The notes beneath the pieces are model-generated. The model ran no database searches, had not been told where the DNA came from, and was given only the letters and a program-made list of their open reading frames with translations. Shown here piece after piece: positions 22,722-33,696 of a stretch of DNA of 64,000 nt; position 1 is the first letter of the stretch; each line of letters opens with the position of its first letter. Made by a program: the position numbers and the translations under genes. The stretch is from NCBI RefSeq assembly GCF_030272615.1, contig NC_081410.1, positions 142,757,349-142,821,348 of the forward strand, given 5' to 3'. The DNA is from Cryptomeria japonica. Its lineage: Eukaryota; Streptophyta; Pinopsida; Cupressales; Cupressaceae.

Positions 22722-24612
22722 TCTAACTAAGGAGACAAGCCTAAGGAAAGGAAAGAGGAAAGAGGGAAAACCTATTGGAAACAAAACCCTCTCTCAAAAT
22801 TTACTCTAACTGTGCATGGCAACTATTATGCTATAATGTCCTTCACCCCAAGAAGGTCTTGTAAAAAGTGAAAATGAAAAGAAGTGGCATGGAAGGACCA
22901 AGTATCCTCCCATAATGTGTAGTCGATGGTAGATGCTTGAAACTAGGTGTAGAAGATGGTCCACAATTGTCAAACACCCTTCCTCCCCTTAGGAATAAAC
23001 AAATTCAAAGGTTTATGCAAGATATCTTCCCATTTATTAAAGAAATATATAGGAAGAAAACTCAAAATAAATGATGTCTTTGAACTCTTCTCAGTGGTCT
23101 CCATGTTGATGCTGAAGTTATCATAATCAAATTTGGCACTGCTAAAGATAACAATCTAGAATCTCCTAGATATTGATGTAGAACACAATTGAAATACTCA
23201 AGTATCTCCTCTGAAGGAAAAGGTTTCTCCTCAAAATGTTGTGCCAAAGTCTCCACACACATATCAAATTGTGAGGAATGATAATGTAGAGAGAGATGAA
23301 GAGGATCAAATTGTTCCCTTACAACAATTGAAGAAGAAGCATCCTCATCAAAGGGAAGATGTATACAATCAATAGTGTTATTTAAATCCAAAATGAGGGA
23401 CTCCACAAACAAATAAGATATTTCTGGTAGAAACTAGTCCCAATGAATCGAATCGAGAAGACATAAATGATCCCATTGTAAAGAATCATTGGAAGATTTC
23501 AATGAAGCAACTTTGAACTGTGAAGAAGCAATAGGTGTAGATGGGTTAACAATAAATTGATCATTTGAGAAGGATGTATATACTTTTGAGAAGGATGTAT
23601 CTACTTAGGATGGGGTAATAGAAGGGTAAAAGTACAAAGTTGTGTCACACTTTTATAAAGAAAATGGCCAATGCTGATTCAACTTTTTAAATTAAATCAA
23701 TAGAAAGTGAAATATATGTTTTGAATTTTGTATGATGTAAAATAATCAAATTTATATTCTTATGTCTATTTTAAGTTTGTAATTTTAACAAAAATTTAAA
23801 AAATTATTTGAATATAGTTTTTTATAAAGTAAACACTATAATTTAGTTGTTGAAATAATGTTGAAATTGAAGTTGTACAAGCCACCACACTTTATTTAGT
23901 AAAATTTACTTTTTTATCTTGAATTTTTTTTTGTATATTGATAACTTGAAACTTTAGTGCATGGATATATTGCTTACTATTTTTAATAAATATATATTTT
24001 TCATTAAATTTGAGAAAAGTTGCATGTGCTGAAATATAACTGTTTCCAATTCCCACCACCTTTTTTCCTTAATTATTTATCCAAATCATAAAATAGTTAT
24101 ATCATCTTGACATAGATTCTTTTCTCTACTGCATCATATTTTTTCATTTTTTCTAATAAATTTTAGTATTTTTCCTTGATAAGATAATCAACCTTATATT
24201 TTAGTGTTGATGAACTACTTTCAATAAAAATAAAATATAAAACATAAAAAACTAATTAAAATATTAAAAGATATATATTTTGAAAAATTCACTTATAGAT
24301 CTATAAAAGGGCATTTCTACATTTCAAAAAAAAAAATTATTTATACGAGTAGCAGTTGTTGAAACATCGAGTTTTATTTTTTTTTGTAATTAGACCAAAA
24401 GTAGTATAAAATATACATTTAGTAGACATTTCCAATTGGAAAAGTTGTGGCCCATATATAACTTAGCTATAATGAATCTATATAGACCATATGTTTGACT
24501 AAAATCATTTTTTGGTTAGAATTACTTAAATTCACTTGTGCTGATAAATTAGCCTGAAACATGACACAGTTTTGTGCTTTTACCTAGAAGTCTTAGTATC
24601 ATCCATAGGAAC
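22722..24612 (-). other. Interior of short-LTR Copia, one unassigned frame
   Basis: Mostly AT-rich. The only sizable open frame is minus 23062-23412 (116 residues), an acidic protein with FDEDASSSIV and HYHSSQFDMCVETLAQHFEE. It is not recognised. It may be a remnant of the element's own coding region, or chance. The segment 23640-24600 shows nothing. Confidence 0.4.
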
Positions 24613-24943
24613 CTAGTCATCCAAGGAAACTTCACTTTTAGATGAAGATCCAATGTCTCCATACAATTTTTGGATGATGGTCCAAGGAATGAAAGAGCAC
24701 TCAATGTTCTCTAAATGATGTAGAGTATCCTTAAAAATAGTAGTACATATTATTCCATAGACCATGTCATTACTGTTAAACCATGCATTCTTATGTGTTA
24801 GTTGACTTAGGAATGAGTCCAAGAAGATAGGGTACTAAATCTTGCTCGAGGTAGTGATTCTTTATGATCCCTTGTTTATAGGACAAATAGTTCTCTGAAG
24901 TGAGCTTGACAATAGACGGATGGGAACAATTATCAAGAGACAT
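24613..24943 (-). pseudogene. Copia gag N-terminus, broken
   Basis: On the minus strand from ATG at 24943 the translation begins MSLDNCSHPSIVKLTSENYL, resembling the L-x-x-x-N-Y-x-x-W start of Copia gag, and after a stop continues with NDMVYGIICTTIF and IIQKLYGDI, similar to the UBN2 gag pattern. It ends in a Ser/Asp-rich stretch at 24613. A stop near 24795-24800 separates the two pieces. Confidence 0.5.
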
Positions 24944-25104
24944 GATTAACCCCCCCATAAATGGAACTTTATCTCAGTTCATGATTACACAAAAGACAGT
25001 AAAAGACATCCCCCAAGACAACGGAAATTCCATTCTTGGGTAAGTGCAAAGTAATGGATCACAAATTGGCAGAAGTTCGTACGTTGGAAAACGTGCTCTT
25101 AGAA

Positions 25105-25195
25105 ACAGGGGCCCATTTTCAAAAAATGGGGCCCACTTGAAAATGAAACGGGGTCCCGTTTTTAAAAAACAGGCCCTCGTTTTTAAATCCGATTT
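25105..25195. repeat. GC-rich palindromic left end
   Basis: Contains ACAGGGGCCCATTTT, AAAATGGGGCCCACTT, AAACGGGGTCCCGTTTTT and AACAGGCCCTCGTTTTT in succession. Each is an imperfect palindrome around GGGCCC and is followed by an A or T run, so the block could fold into hairpins or serve as repeated protein-binding sites. Confidence 0.7.
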
Positions 25196-25555
25196 TACCC
25201 ATTTTTTCGAGCGCATTTTGTCATTTTTACCTGCAACTATAGTGAGAAAAGGAGATAAAAAATGGCCCCTTGTGTTGTAGACTCCATTTCAAGCCTCCAC
25301 CACTATCCCAAGTACACATTCGATCATCCATTTTCACATTTTTTAATTTTCTTGTATATTTTTCCTATTTTTTGAGTATTATTTAAGTTTTTGGGGTATT
25401 ATTTAAGTTTTTTTTTTAAGTAGCCTATAAGTAAATTTGTTTTTACATTTGTAAATTCTTAATTTTGATCTGAAATATTCTTCAATACTTAACCCTAAAC
25501 CCTAAACCAAAATCAACAAATTTACAAATCAAAACCAAATCTAGATAGTTAACTA

Positions 25556-26056
25556 TTTTCCTATTATTCCATGACATGACATAATAGGACCAATTATGGA
25601 CCTATTATGGCATGTCATGGCATAATAGGACATATTATGCCATCATGTCATATTAAGGCATGTCATGGCATAATAGGAATATAGTAGGTCCTATTATGCC
25701 ATGACATGGCATGGCATAATAGGACACATTATGCCATGATGGCAAATTATGTTCCTATTATGCCATGTCATGGTATGATAGGACCAACTATGGACCTATT
25801 ATGCCATGTCATGACATAATAGGACACATTATGTCATGATGGCATAATATGTCCTATTATGCCATGACATTTCATAATAGGTCCTTAGTTGGTCTTGTCA
25901 TACCACGACATGGCATAATAGGTCCTATTATGCCATGAAATGGCACAATAGGACCGTTTATGCCACGTCATGGCATAAAGGTCCTATTATGGTCCTATTA
26001 TACCATGTCACATGGTATGATAGGACCAATTATGGACCTATTATGCCATTATCAAA
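25556..26056. repeat. Array of palindromic repeats, block 1
   Basis: Repeated CCTATTATGCCATG...CATGGCATAATAGG units in both orientations, so each unit is itself nearly self-complementary (core TGCCATGTCATGGCA). Unit length and spacing vary. No coding frame. Confidence 0.9.
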
Positions 26057-27062
26057 AATGTTGCATGTTGCACCATGTTGTCTCAAAAATGTAATCCTGA
26101 CATAAAAAACCATACTAGAACTATCAATATCTTTCCATTAAGATATGTTAGTTTTATCACCAATCACATCACCATCTACATGCAAGATAATCAATGAATT
26201 CATGAAATCCATAGTGAAAACTACTGAGACGTCAAGAGACTTTACTTGTAGTAAGATTTGATCCACTATAGTAAATTTCAAATGGACTTTGAATATTTCA
26301 ATATTGAATTTGTGAGACTTGGGTTAAATGTTTCTAGGAATTATTTTTTTAGGTATTGGGCCTTTTAACCAATAAATGAAAAAATTTAACCACTTCTAGC
26401 AAGCCACCATTCCAATTCCTTAAATCACATATGTACCAAAATTGTTCTTAATCCCCATTAGGCAATACAAAAGTTAGCACTATTAGTTATTGGTACCTTT
26501 CTAGTGCCTTGGATCATTTTTAGGTGACTATGTTGCCTTTTGGGCTATTCTAGTGGGTTATGGGAAGTCAAAAAAATAGGCAAGATATTTTAAATTTCAT
26601 GGATTAGATAAAATCCATAATTAAAACCACAATTTGAGCTACTGGACATTGGGGTAACTAAAAATTCATTTTAGAAGAGGGAAATCCAAATGTATAACCT
26701 TAAGTAATTAACATTACTCTTCAAATTTTAGATATCAAAGTTTAGGCTTGATTCATACCTGGTACCATTTCGAAGGAAATTCTAATTCTCAAACTTTGAT
26801 GGGAAATATTTAGCAAGTTATCAGGTGAAAATATTTAGAAGGAATCAAGGAAAGAGAAATAAGGTGGGAGGATGGATCAAAGTTTGACTTAAAAAAAATA
26901 ATGAAAGAATCAATAGAGCTAGAGAATCAAGCATAACTTGAATAAGTGTTAGATGAAGAGAAGTTTGACAACTCAAAAAAGAAGCAAGGACGACAATTTT
27001 TAGAAGGTGGGTTATTGAAATGACAAGGATGATAAGGAACAAGTAGCTAGGTTAAGGGGTGA
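26057..27062. other. Non-repetitive stretch between palindrome arrays
   Basis: About 1 kb of AT-rich DNA with no recognised gene, lying between two blocks of the same repeat. It may have been inserted into one array. Confidence 0.5.
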
Positions 27063-27880
27063 TTATGGCATAATAGGTCCTATTATGCCATGACATGCCA
27101 TAATAGGTCCTGTTATGCCGTGAAATGGCACAATAGGACCGTTTATGCCATGTCATGGCATAAAGGTCCTATTATAGTCCTATTATGCCATGTCATGGTA
27201 TGATAGGACCAATATGGACCTATTATGCCATGACATTGCATAACAGGTCCATAGTTGGTCCTATTATATCATGCCATGGCATAATAGGACCTATTTTGCC
27301 ATCAAGGCACAATAGGTATCATGCCATGGCATAATAGGACCTATTTTGCCATCATGGCACAATAGGTCCTATTATGCCATGAAATGACACAATAGGTCCA
27401 TTTATGCCATGTCATGGCATAAAGGTCCTATTATGGTCCTATTATGTCATGTCATGGTAAGATAGGACCAATTATCAACCTATTATATTATGGTCCATAG
27501 TTGGTCCTATTATATCATGCCATGGCATAATAGGACCTATTTTGCCATCATGGCAGAATAGGTCCTATTTTGCCATCATGGCACAATAGGTCCTATTATG
27601 CCATGAAATGACACAATAGGTCCATTTATGCCATGTCATGGCATAAAGGTCCTATTATGGTCCTATTATGTCATGTCATGGTATGATAGGACCAATTATG
27701 GACCTATTATGCCATGTCATGGCATAATAGGACCTATTATATCATGTCATGGCACCTTTTCTGCCATGATGGCATAATAAGTCGTATTATGCCATGACAT
27801 TGCATAATTGTCCACCTATTATGCCATCATGGCATAATAGGTCCATAATAGGACCTATTAAGCCGTGACATGACATGATT
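27063..27880. repeat. Array of palindromic repeats, block 2
   Basis: The same palindromic unit as in block 1. Here a higher-order unit containing ATGCCATGAAATG, CACAATAGG, TTTATGCCATGTCATGGCAT and AAAGGTCCTATTATGGTCC is repeated, for example near 27110, 27375 and 27600, showing local segmental duplication. Confidence 0.9.
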
Positions 27881-28413
27881 TTCTCGAATTGTCAACTTCA
27901 TCATCTAATTCATCTCCAACACTGAAATACTATTCAACATGTTTACTCAGTAAATGACCACTTAGAGAGGTTAACATCTAATATATTAGTACTATTACAA
28001 CACAAAGTACTAATTCAACATGTTTACCAGAATTGTGACTAATTATTTATTATATATTACTTTATATATGTTGGTCTTATTTTACTTTTTTAACAAGTTC
28101 ATGTATGGAATATTTTTAATGATTTTAATAGTTGATGCATTTTACAAGAAATGAATGCATTAAATTGAATATATAATAGATTTATGAAGTTTCAATGAAA
28201 GTTTTTATTAAGTTTTGTCCGCAAATTTTATATTTAATGATTCAATAGTATGTACATGTATATTTTTTAAGTTCAATATTATATTATATTTCATGTGTAT
28301 CTCATTTAATAACATAGAAATGTTACTATTTATAAATGATTTTTTAAAAACTAAAATAGATTCTTCTTTGACACAAAGTTGTATATAATTCATGTATATC
28401 TTTATATATGCAG
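27881..28413. other. AT-rich lead-in to the plus-strand gene
   Basis: No recognised feature. It ends with a pyrimidine-rich stretch and TATGCAG at 28407-28413, a plausible splice acceptor for the next exon. Confidence 0.4.
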
Positions 28414-29374
28414 GAGCTCTTTGTTATGATGGATGTGTTTGACATAGATGAATTGTTAGGTGAAAATCCCCCTTCACAACCCCCTCCTCCTCCACCTCTA
28501 GGTCCACCCCTAAATTAGATGAAATTCATTTAAGAGAAAGAATTAATGGAAACCTAGAAGTTATTGAAAAAAACATTACTTCAATCCAAAATGAGCCAAT
28601 CACCCCCCCCCTGCCAATCTTCTAGAGTTTGCAAAATCAATGCAAACTGTTGTCAAGTCAGTTAGATCAGTTGATTCTCAATTAAATCAACTTCATAGAC
28701 GACGACAATAGTTGCATGATTTTTATGCTGATGGATTAACTTATAGGCAAATCACTGGTCTTAGAATAACCAAAGCTCATTTATGTCCATATTTTACAAA
28801 CCCAAAAATAAAAGAACCAATGCAACCTACCCAGAAAATAATTTCAATTAGGTGGTGTGATCATCCAAAATGACTAGACACTTATGAAATAGATGGTGGA
28901 AGGTTTTTTATTATCCACCACATCGTAATTATGAGGTCCCTTTATATTTTTTGAAGAAATTATACTGTGAGTTTGTATTGCACAAAAAACCAAATTATTT
29001 TGATATTAAGTAATTCCAGGGTGTTGGTGGTGGAATGCCACAACATAGATTAGGGGCACACACTAATAATCCCCTACCAGATCCACCCATGGTTCCACCT
29101 ATTGCTCCATCGATTCCCGAAGATGTGCAGAATACATCATTTATTTCAACATTAGATGCTTTAACTTCCCTCACAGGTAACCTGAGTGAGCAAGCTACAC
29201 ACATGGCATCTGCTCCTTGATCGATGCCACATATGTGTATGAGCTACCATTAGATGTGTGTAGGTCCTACTGCTAATCCAGGTTCCACTTCAGTTGCAGC
29301 TGAGCACGATGCATCAGATGATACTATGATGACATCATATATGGATTTTCTTTTCTCTAATGATCATCTTGACC

Positions 29375-29377
<3 letters not shown>

Positions 29378-29414
<37 letters not shown>
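29378..29414. repeat. (TA)n microsatellite
   Basis: Uninterrupted TA dinucleotides within an intron-like part of the plus-strand gene. Confidence 0.95.
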
Positions 29415-29417
<3 letters not shown>

Positions 29418-30140
29418 GATGTCAATATATAAATTAAGTGTATGTCTTTTTTTTATACATTCTAATACTTCATTAAGTAAATTTGGTTTATGTAGATAAG
29501 GACTACACCAAATGTTTGAGTCAATATTGTATCTACTCCTACACAACTTGGCACACCTTTTGGGGTATAGTATCAATTTCTATCTAGACATTCTACTAGA
29601 TTTTTAAGTTAATATGTTATTATCGTATACTACATAAATTTTCATGTTGATACATTGAATGCTTCTTTCTCCAGGCATCAGGTCATGAGGGACCCTCTAC
29701 ATCACATAGAGAAGAGGGTGCGACAACTGTGACACCATCTATTGTATGTATCTTAGAATTCATAAATTAAATATGTTCTTACAACATTGTAACTTAACTT
29801 GAAATTATTTAATACACATATATATGTTCAATAAATATGATTTCATTAAATGCATGTTTGCAGGTGGACACTACTATCAGGATAGGTTATCCTCATCATT
29901 TTTATCAGAGCCAAATTGAACGTCCATCGACATCCTTTGAGGTCTTAATATGTAATACTTAATTTGACCTTATTTTGACTCTTAATTTGATATTTAATTG
30001 GACACTTTGAATTTGACCTTGTACAGGACTTAGCTAGCACTACATTTGGCATTGATTTCAATGTACATACTCGTCAAGGTGCACAAGATACTGCTAGAGG
30101 AGATGAGGAACCTTATGTATGATATTTTATTATATGCCCT

Positions 30141-30783
30141 TTAACCACCTCTTTTCGGCACGTGCTTTGTCGCCAAATCGCGGGGAGTATTCAACGTGCA
30201 TCTTTTCATCGCGACATAGCGACCGCCGTTGGATCTTTCTTGATCACCATTGATCTTCCCAACTTGCTTGCTGGTTAATTTGCTCTTCTGCTGAAAAATT
30301 TGGGTGCCTTGAGATGCGTGCGCACATAGGGGATCCACCAATGTTGATCTACTCCTTGTCAAAAGCCCGTAAGCTTTGACACTAAGGATATATGCGTCTT
30401 TACCTTTAAATGCGATGAATTTCCTCCGCACGACCAATGTGGGATAAATGGTCTCCCTTGAAAGTTCATTTCTTTTGTAAACCCAACTTGGCACCCAGGT
30501 AAAAAATGCCTTACATAGGCCAATTGCATTTGTTTTGAAGTTTATTTTACCTTCCATCAGCCTCGCAGGGGATTTGGCGATACACTTGCCAAATGAATTT
30601 GCTTGAAGGTTTTAATAGCCATGCCATACCTGAAAGTGTAATGGAGCATGAATATCTCTGTGATCTATTTATCTTTGTAACACCCATCTCCATCAGCATG
30701 TTGGGCTCAACCCTCGTGGGAGCCACAATTTTAACCCACATGTTGTATTTTACTTTTCCTATATCTGCACATGAAGCAAACAA
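30141..30783 (-). pseudogene. Unassigned frame in truncated LTR element
   Basis: Two minus-strand frames, 30547-30783 and 30141-30557, overlap slightly and probably formed one protein before a frameshift. The first has KVKYNMWVKIVAPTRVEPN, the second KAFFTWVPSWVYKRNELSR and a basic tail. Base composition is less AT-rich than the surroundings, which supports former coding. I do not recognise retroelement enzyme motifs. Confidence 0.4.
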
Positions 30784-31270
30784 GTTAAAAAAAAGAAGTG
30801 CATATCTAATTTCTTGCTAATGATTTGACCTGATATTTGTTGATTTGCTTGGCACTTTTCAATATGAATGAAAGCAAGGCCTCATTAGGCCACCAAATTT
30901 AGCATGTGCAAAAATTTGGTAACAAGAACATTTACCAAAGAAAATAAATGTAACAAGGCATCTCCAAATGTCTTCCACCATGCTTGTAGCTTCTTCTCCC
31001 TTGTTCCTCTCCTCTCCAAGTTCCCAAATGAGTGTAGCTCTCAGTAGCTTTTTGCACTATTTTTGGATGTCTTATGGAGATTCAAGATTATGAAATAAAA
31101 GCTCATGAAAATGCAAACATGAACAAGCTAAAGATGAGATATTATCTAATCTAGTGTTAATTTTAGTCCAAAAGAGTAAATGTAAATGATTATGCTAAAT
31201 ACTCTCTAGAATTCACTATAAGTTAGATGCATGCAAGTTTTCAGTATCTGGATTATGAAGAAATGGGCTC

Positions 31271-31278
31271 TATTTATA
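31271..31278 (-). promoter_or_regulatory. Candidate TATA box in truncated LTR
   Basis: Minus-strand TATAAATAGAGCC, a strong plant TATA context, in the middle of the LTR-like sequence. Confidence 0.5.
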
Positions 31279-32575
31279 GGAAAAATGGAGCAATGGATGG
31301 TTGAGATTGAGTAATCTCAACAAGGATTAGGATTGAAAGGTTTACGATCCATGTGAGGGCTTTCAACCCAATTCCAGGATGACAAATGTCAACATGAGAT
31401 GGGTTGAGGGGGGAGGGAAGAAGTATTAAATGCTTGACATGCCTCGAGGGTTACCCTAGGGGGCAAGGTTAATGTTGAGTTGAATGAATAAATTCACTAT
31501 TCAAGGAATAATGCTTTTATCCAATGGATAAACTCTTGTGCAAGAGTTAGTGAGGATAACCATGGTCAAAGCAATAAATGCTTGAGGAGACCTATGAGTC
31601 AAATGGGGGTTGAGTTAGAGGTAAAGTCTCTAACCATGTGGGTGAGTTGAGTTAACCATAAATGGCTATGTAAGAGCCATTAATGGTCATGTAAGAGCCA
31701 TTAGTGGTTTGGAAGACTTTAGAGGTTAGATTGTTGAACACATAAAGCATTAAATGCTTTTCAAAGACTTTGGAGGCTTTGAGAAGTGACTTCAAGTTAC
31801 TTAGGAATGTGAAAATAATTAGGAGATGGATTAGGCTAATTAGGAGTGATTAGAAAGTGGTTAGAAGGGTCTAGAAGGGGATTTAGGATTGCAAGTGGGT
31901 TTGGTGGGTGAGGGAAAATAGGATTTAAATTAAAATAAAATTAATTTATTTAAATTGTGGTTGCAACTTGCATTTGTAGGATTTTGCAAGTGGGGGGGTA
32001 GTTTAGGGATTTAAATAAATGTTTTAATTATTTATTTAAAAGAGGAAAGGAGATTAAATTAAATAAATAGGATTTATTCATTTAATTGATTATGAATTTG
32101 GTTTAATGAATTAATTTAAATAAATTGAATAATTTATTTAATTAATAGGAGAAGGGGTTGATGATGAATTAATTAAATATCAATTTAATTAACTGTTGGC
32201 TAGTGGATAAATAATCAAATGAATAGTAAATATTCATTTAATTAAGTGGACAGATTTATGTGACTACACAAATTATAAATGTTCATTTTTATTTAATAAA
32301 GAAATAAACACGTGTATGTGCTCATGTTCATTATATCACGTTTCTTATCTTGTATACATGATGACACAACTCCTGAGCATATAGTACATGCAGAACAAGC
32401 TACTAGAGTTGATATGCACACGCATACGATAAGTTTGTAACTTAATTTATGAATTCCAATTGTATTTGATAAATGATTGCCTTTTAATAGTTAATCATGT
32501 ATTTTAATATTATTTTTTCTTTGTACAACATGAGATGGGTCGATTTGGTCCACATCCCAGGGAGAAGAGACCACA

Positions 32576-33696
32576 AGATGTTATTGATGGTAGCATTTAT
32601 ATTTTATTGCTTATTTGGATTTGATATGATGTACATGTACCATTTTACATGATATGTACTTTTTTGTGGACTTTACACATTTGTTTACACATGTACGTAT
32701 TTTTTAACATTGTATATATTGTCTTGGACGTGCACATACTTTATATATATGGATAGTTGCGTAATAGGATTAGATCATATATATATTTTGGACTACACAC
32801 ACACACACACACACACACACATATGCACATTAGATATTATGTGGAGTTCATCATGTTACCATCCAGATATATATGGATTAGATATTATATGTATTATGTG
32901 GACTTGAAATTTCATTAATGGAACTTGTGCTTAAATAACTTTATATGGATTATGTGGACTTAAAATTTTATTTAAATAACTTGTGATTAGATAAATTAAA
33001 GGTGTAGATCATGAACTAACAAAGATGATAAGACCAAAGAATCAAAACATATCTTATAATTATAACATATTTTAAACTAAATTAAAAAGTATTAATAGTC
33101 ATAGATACACAAAATATATAATCAAATATATAATTACCATTACAATAATAATGATGATAAGAGAAAAGTATCAAAACATAGGTTTAAATATATAATTACC
33201 ATTTCAATAACAATGATGATAAGAGCAAAGTGTAAGGAACAAAGTAGGTGGTATGGTGGGGTCCAACAAGTAGAACTAGTGTGCTATGTATGAAATTAAA
33301 TTTACCCCATAGAATATATAATAAATTGAATAGAAATTGATTAAAACATAATTATCTTATTCATAAATTTGACCAATAGTCTCTCATTTATGTATATTGC
33401 AAAGAGTGTAATCAAGCAGACCTATCTAAAATCTTTGACTTCATCTCCTAAGGGACTTGCAAAAAAAAACATATCGTATAAAATACACAATCATAATTCA
33501 ACATTCAAGTGCAAGAATATTACTTTACTCAAGTAAAGTTTAAAAATTGAACCTTAAACATATTTGTAAATGCACACATAATAGTATTCATTAATGCCAT
33601 GTACACGTGGAAGACCTGAAATAAAATAAAAAATAGTCTATTTACATTATAATAATAAGGATATATCTCTCAAAATTATAACTTACTTGTATATAT
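32576..33696. other. AT-rich spacer between convergent genes, with (AC)n
   Basis: No gene. A run of AC dinucleotides at 32795-32820. At 33130-33230 a short segment (AATATATAATTACCATT...AATGATGATAAGAG) is present twice in tandem. Confidence 0.6.

Larger units (their letters stand above)
30125..32268 (-). mobile_element. Truncated LTR retrotransposon, minus strand
   Basis: The high end reads, on the minus strand, TGTAGTCACATAAATCTGTC, an LTR-like start, and about 1 kb further in it has TATAAATAGAG, a good promoter. Below the LTR, at 30141-30783, a decayed minus-strand frame follows. There is no partner LTR, so the copy is a 5' piece (LTR plus start of interior). It interrupts the plus-strand gene between its exon-like blocks at 30117 and 32358. 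The lower boundary and the LTR/interior junction are not resolved. Confidence 0.5.
28414..32575 (+). pseudogene. Plus-strand gene of the DNA transposon, unknown function, broken
   Basis: After TATGCAG at 28407-28413 a frame opens with ELFVMMDVFDIDELLGENPP, then a Pro-rich run, then a coiled-coil-like stretch (KSVRSVDSQLNQLHRRR) and LHDFYADGLTYRQITGLRIT. A second part has PHRNYEVPLYFLKKLYCEF and Pro-rich PDPPMVPPIAP to about 29220. Further exon-like blocks bounded by AG and GT follow at about 29675-29742 (GHEGPSTSHREEGATTVTPS), 29864-29940 (VDTTIRIGYPHHFYQSQ), 30028-30117 (DLASTTFGIDFNVHTRQG), 32358-32430 and 32530-32590. In-frame stops and a frameshift at the C-run near 28605 show decay. A truncated LTR element lies between 30125 and 32268. 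No family recognised; it may be the second protein of a two-gene transposon. Confidence 0.45.

Noticed and set aside
25556-27880. CRISPR-like array
   Set aside because: The repeats are self-complementary and have no constant-length unique spacers, and the sequence is eukaryotic.
30593-30820. Plus-strand frame opposite the truncated LTR element
   Set aside because: The minus strand has the longer coding-like frames; this is likely a shadow.
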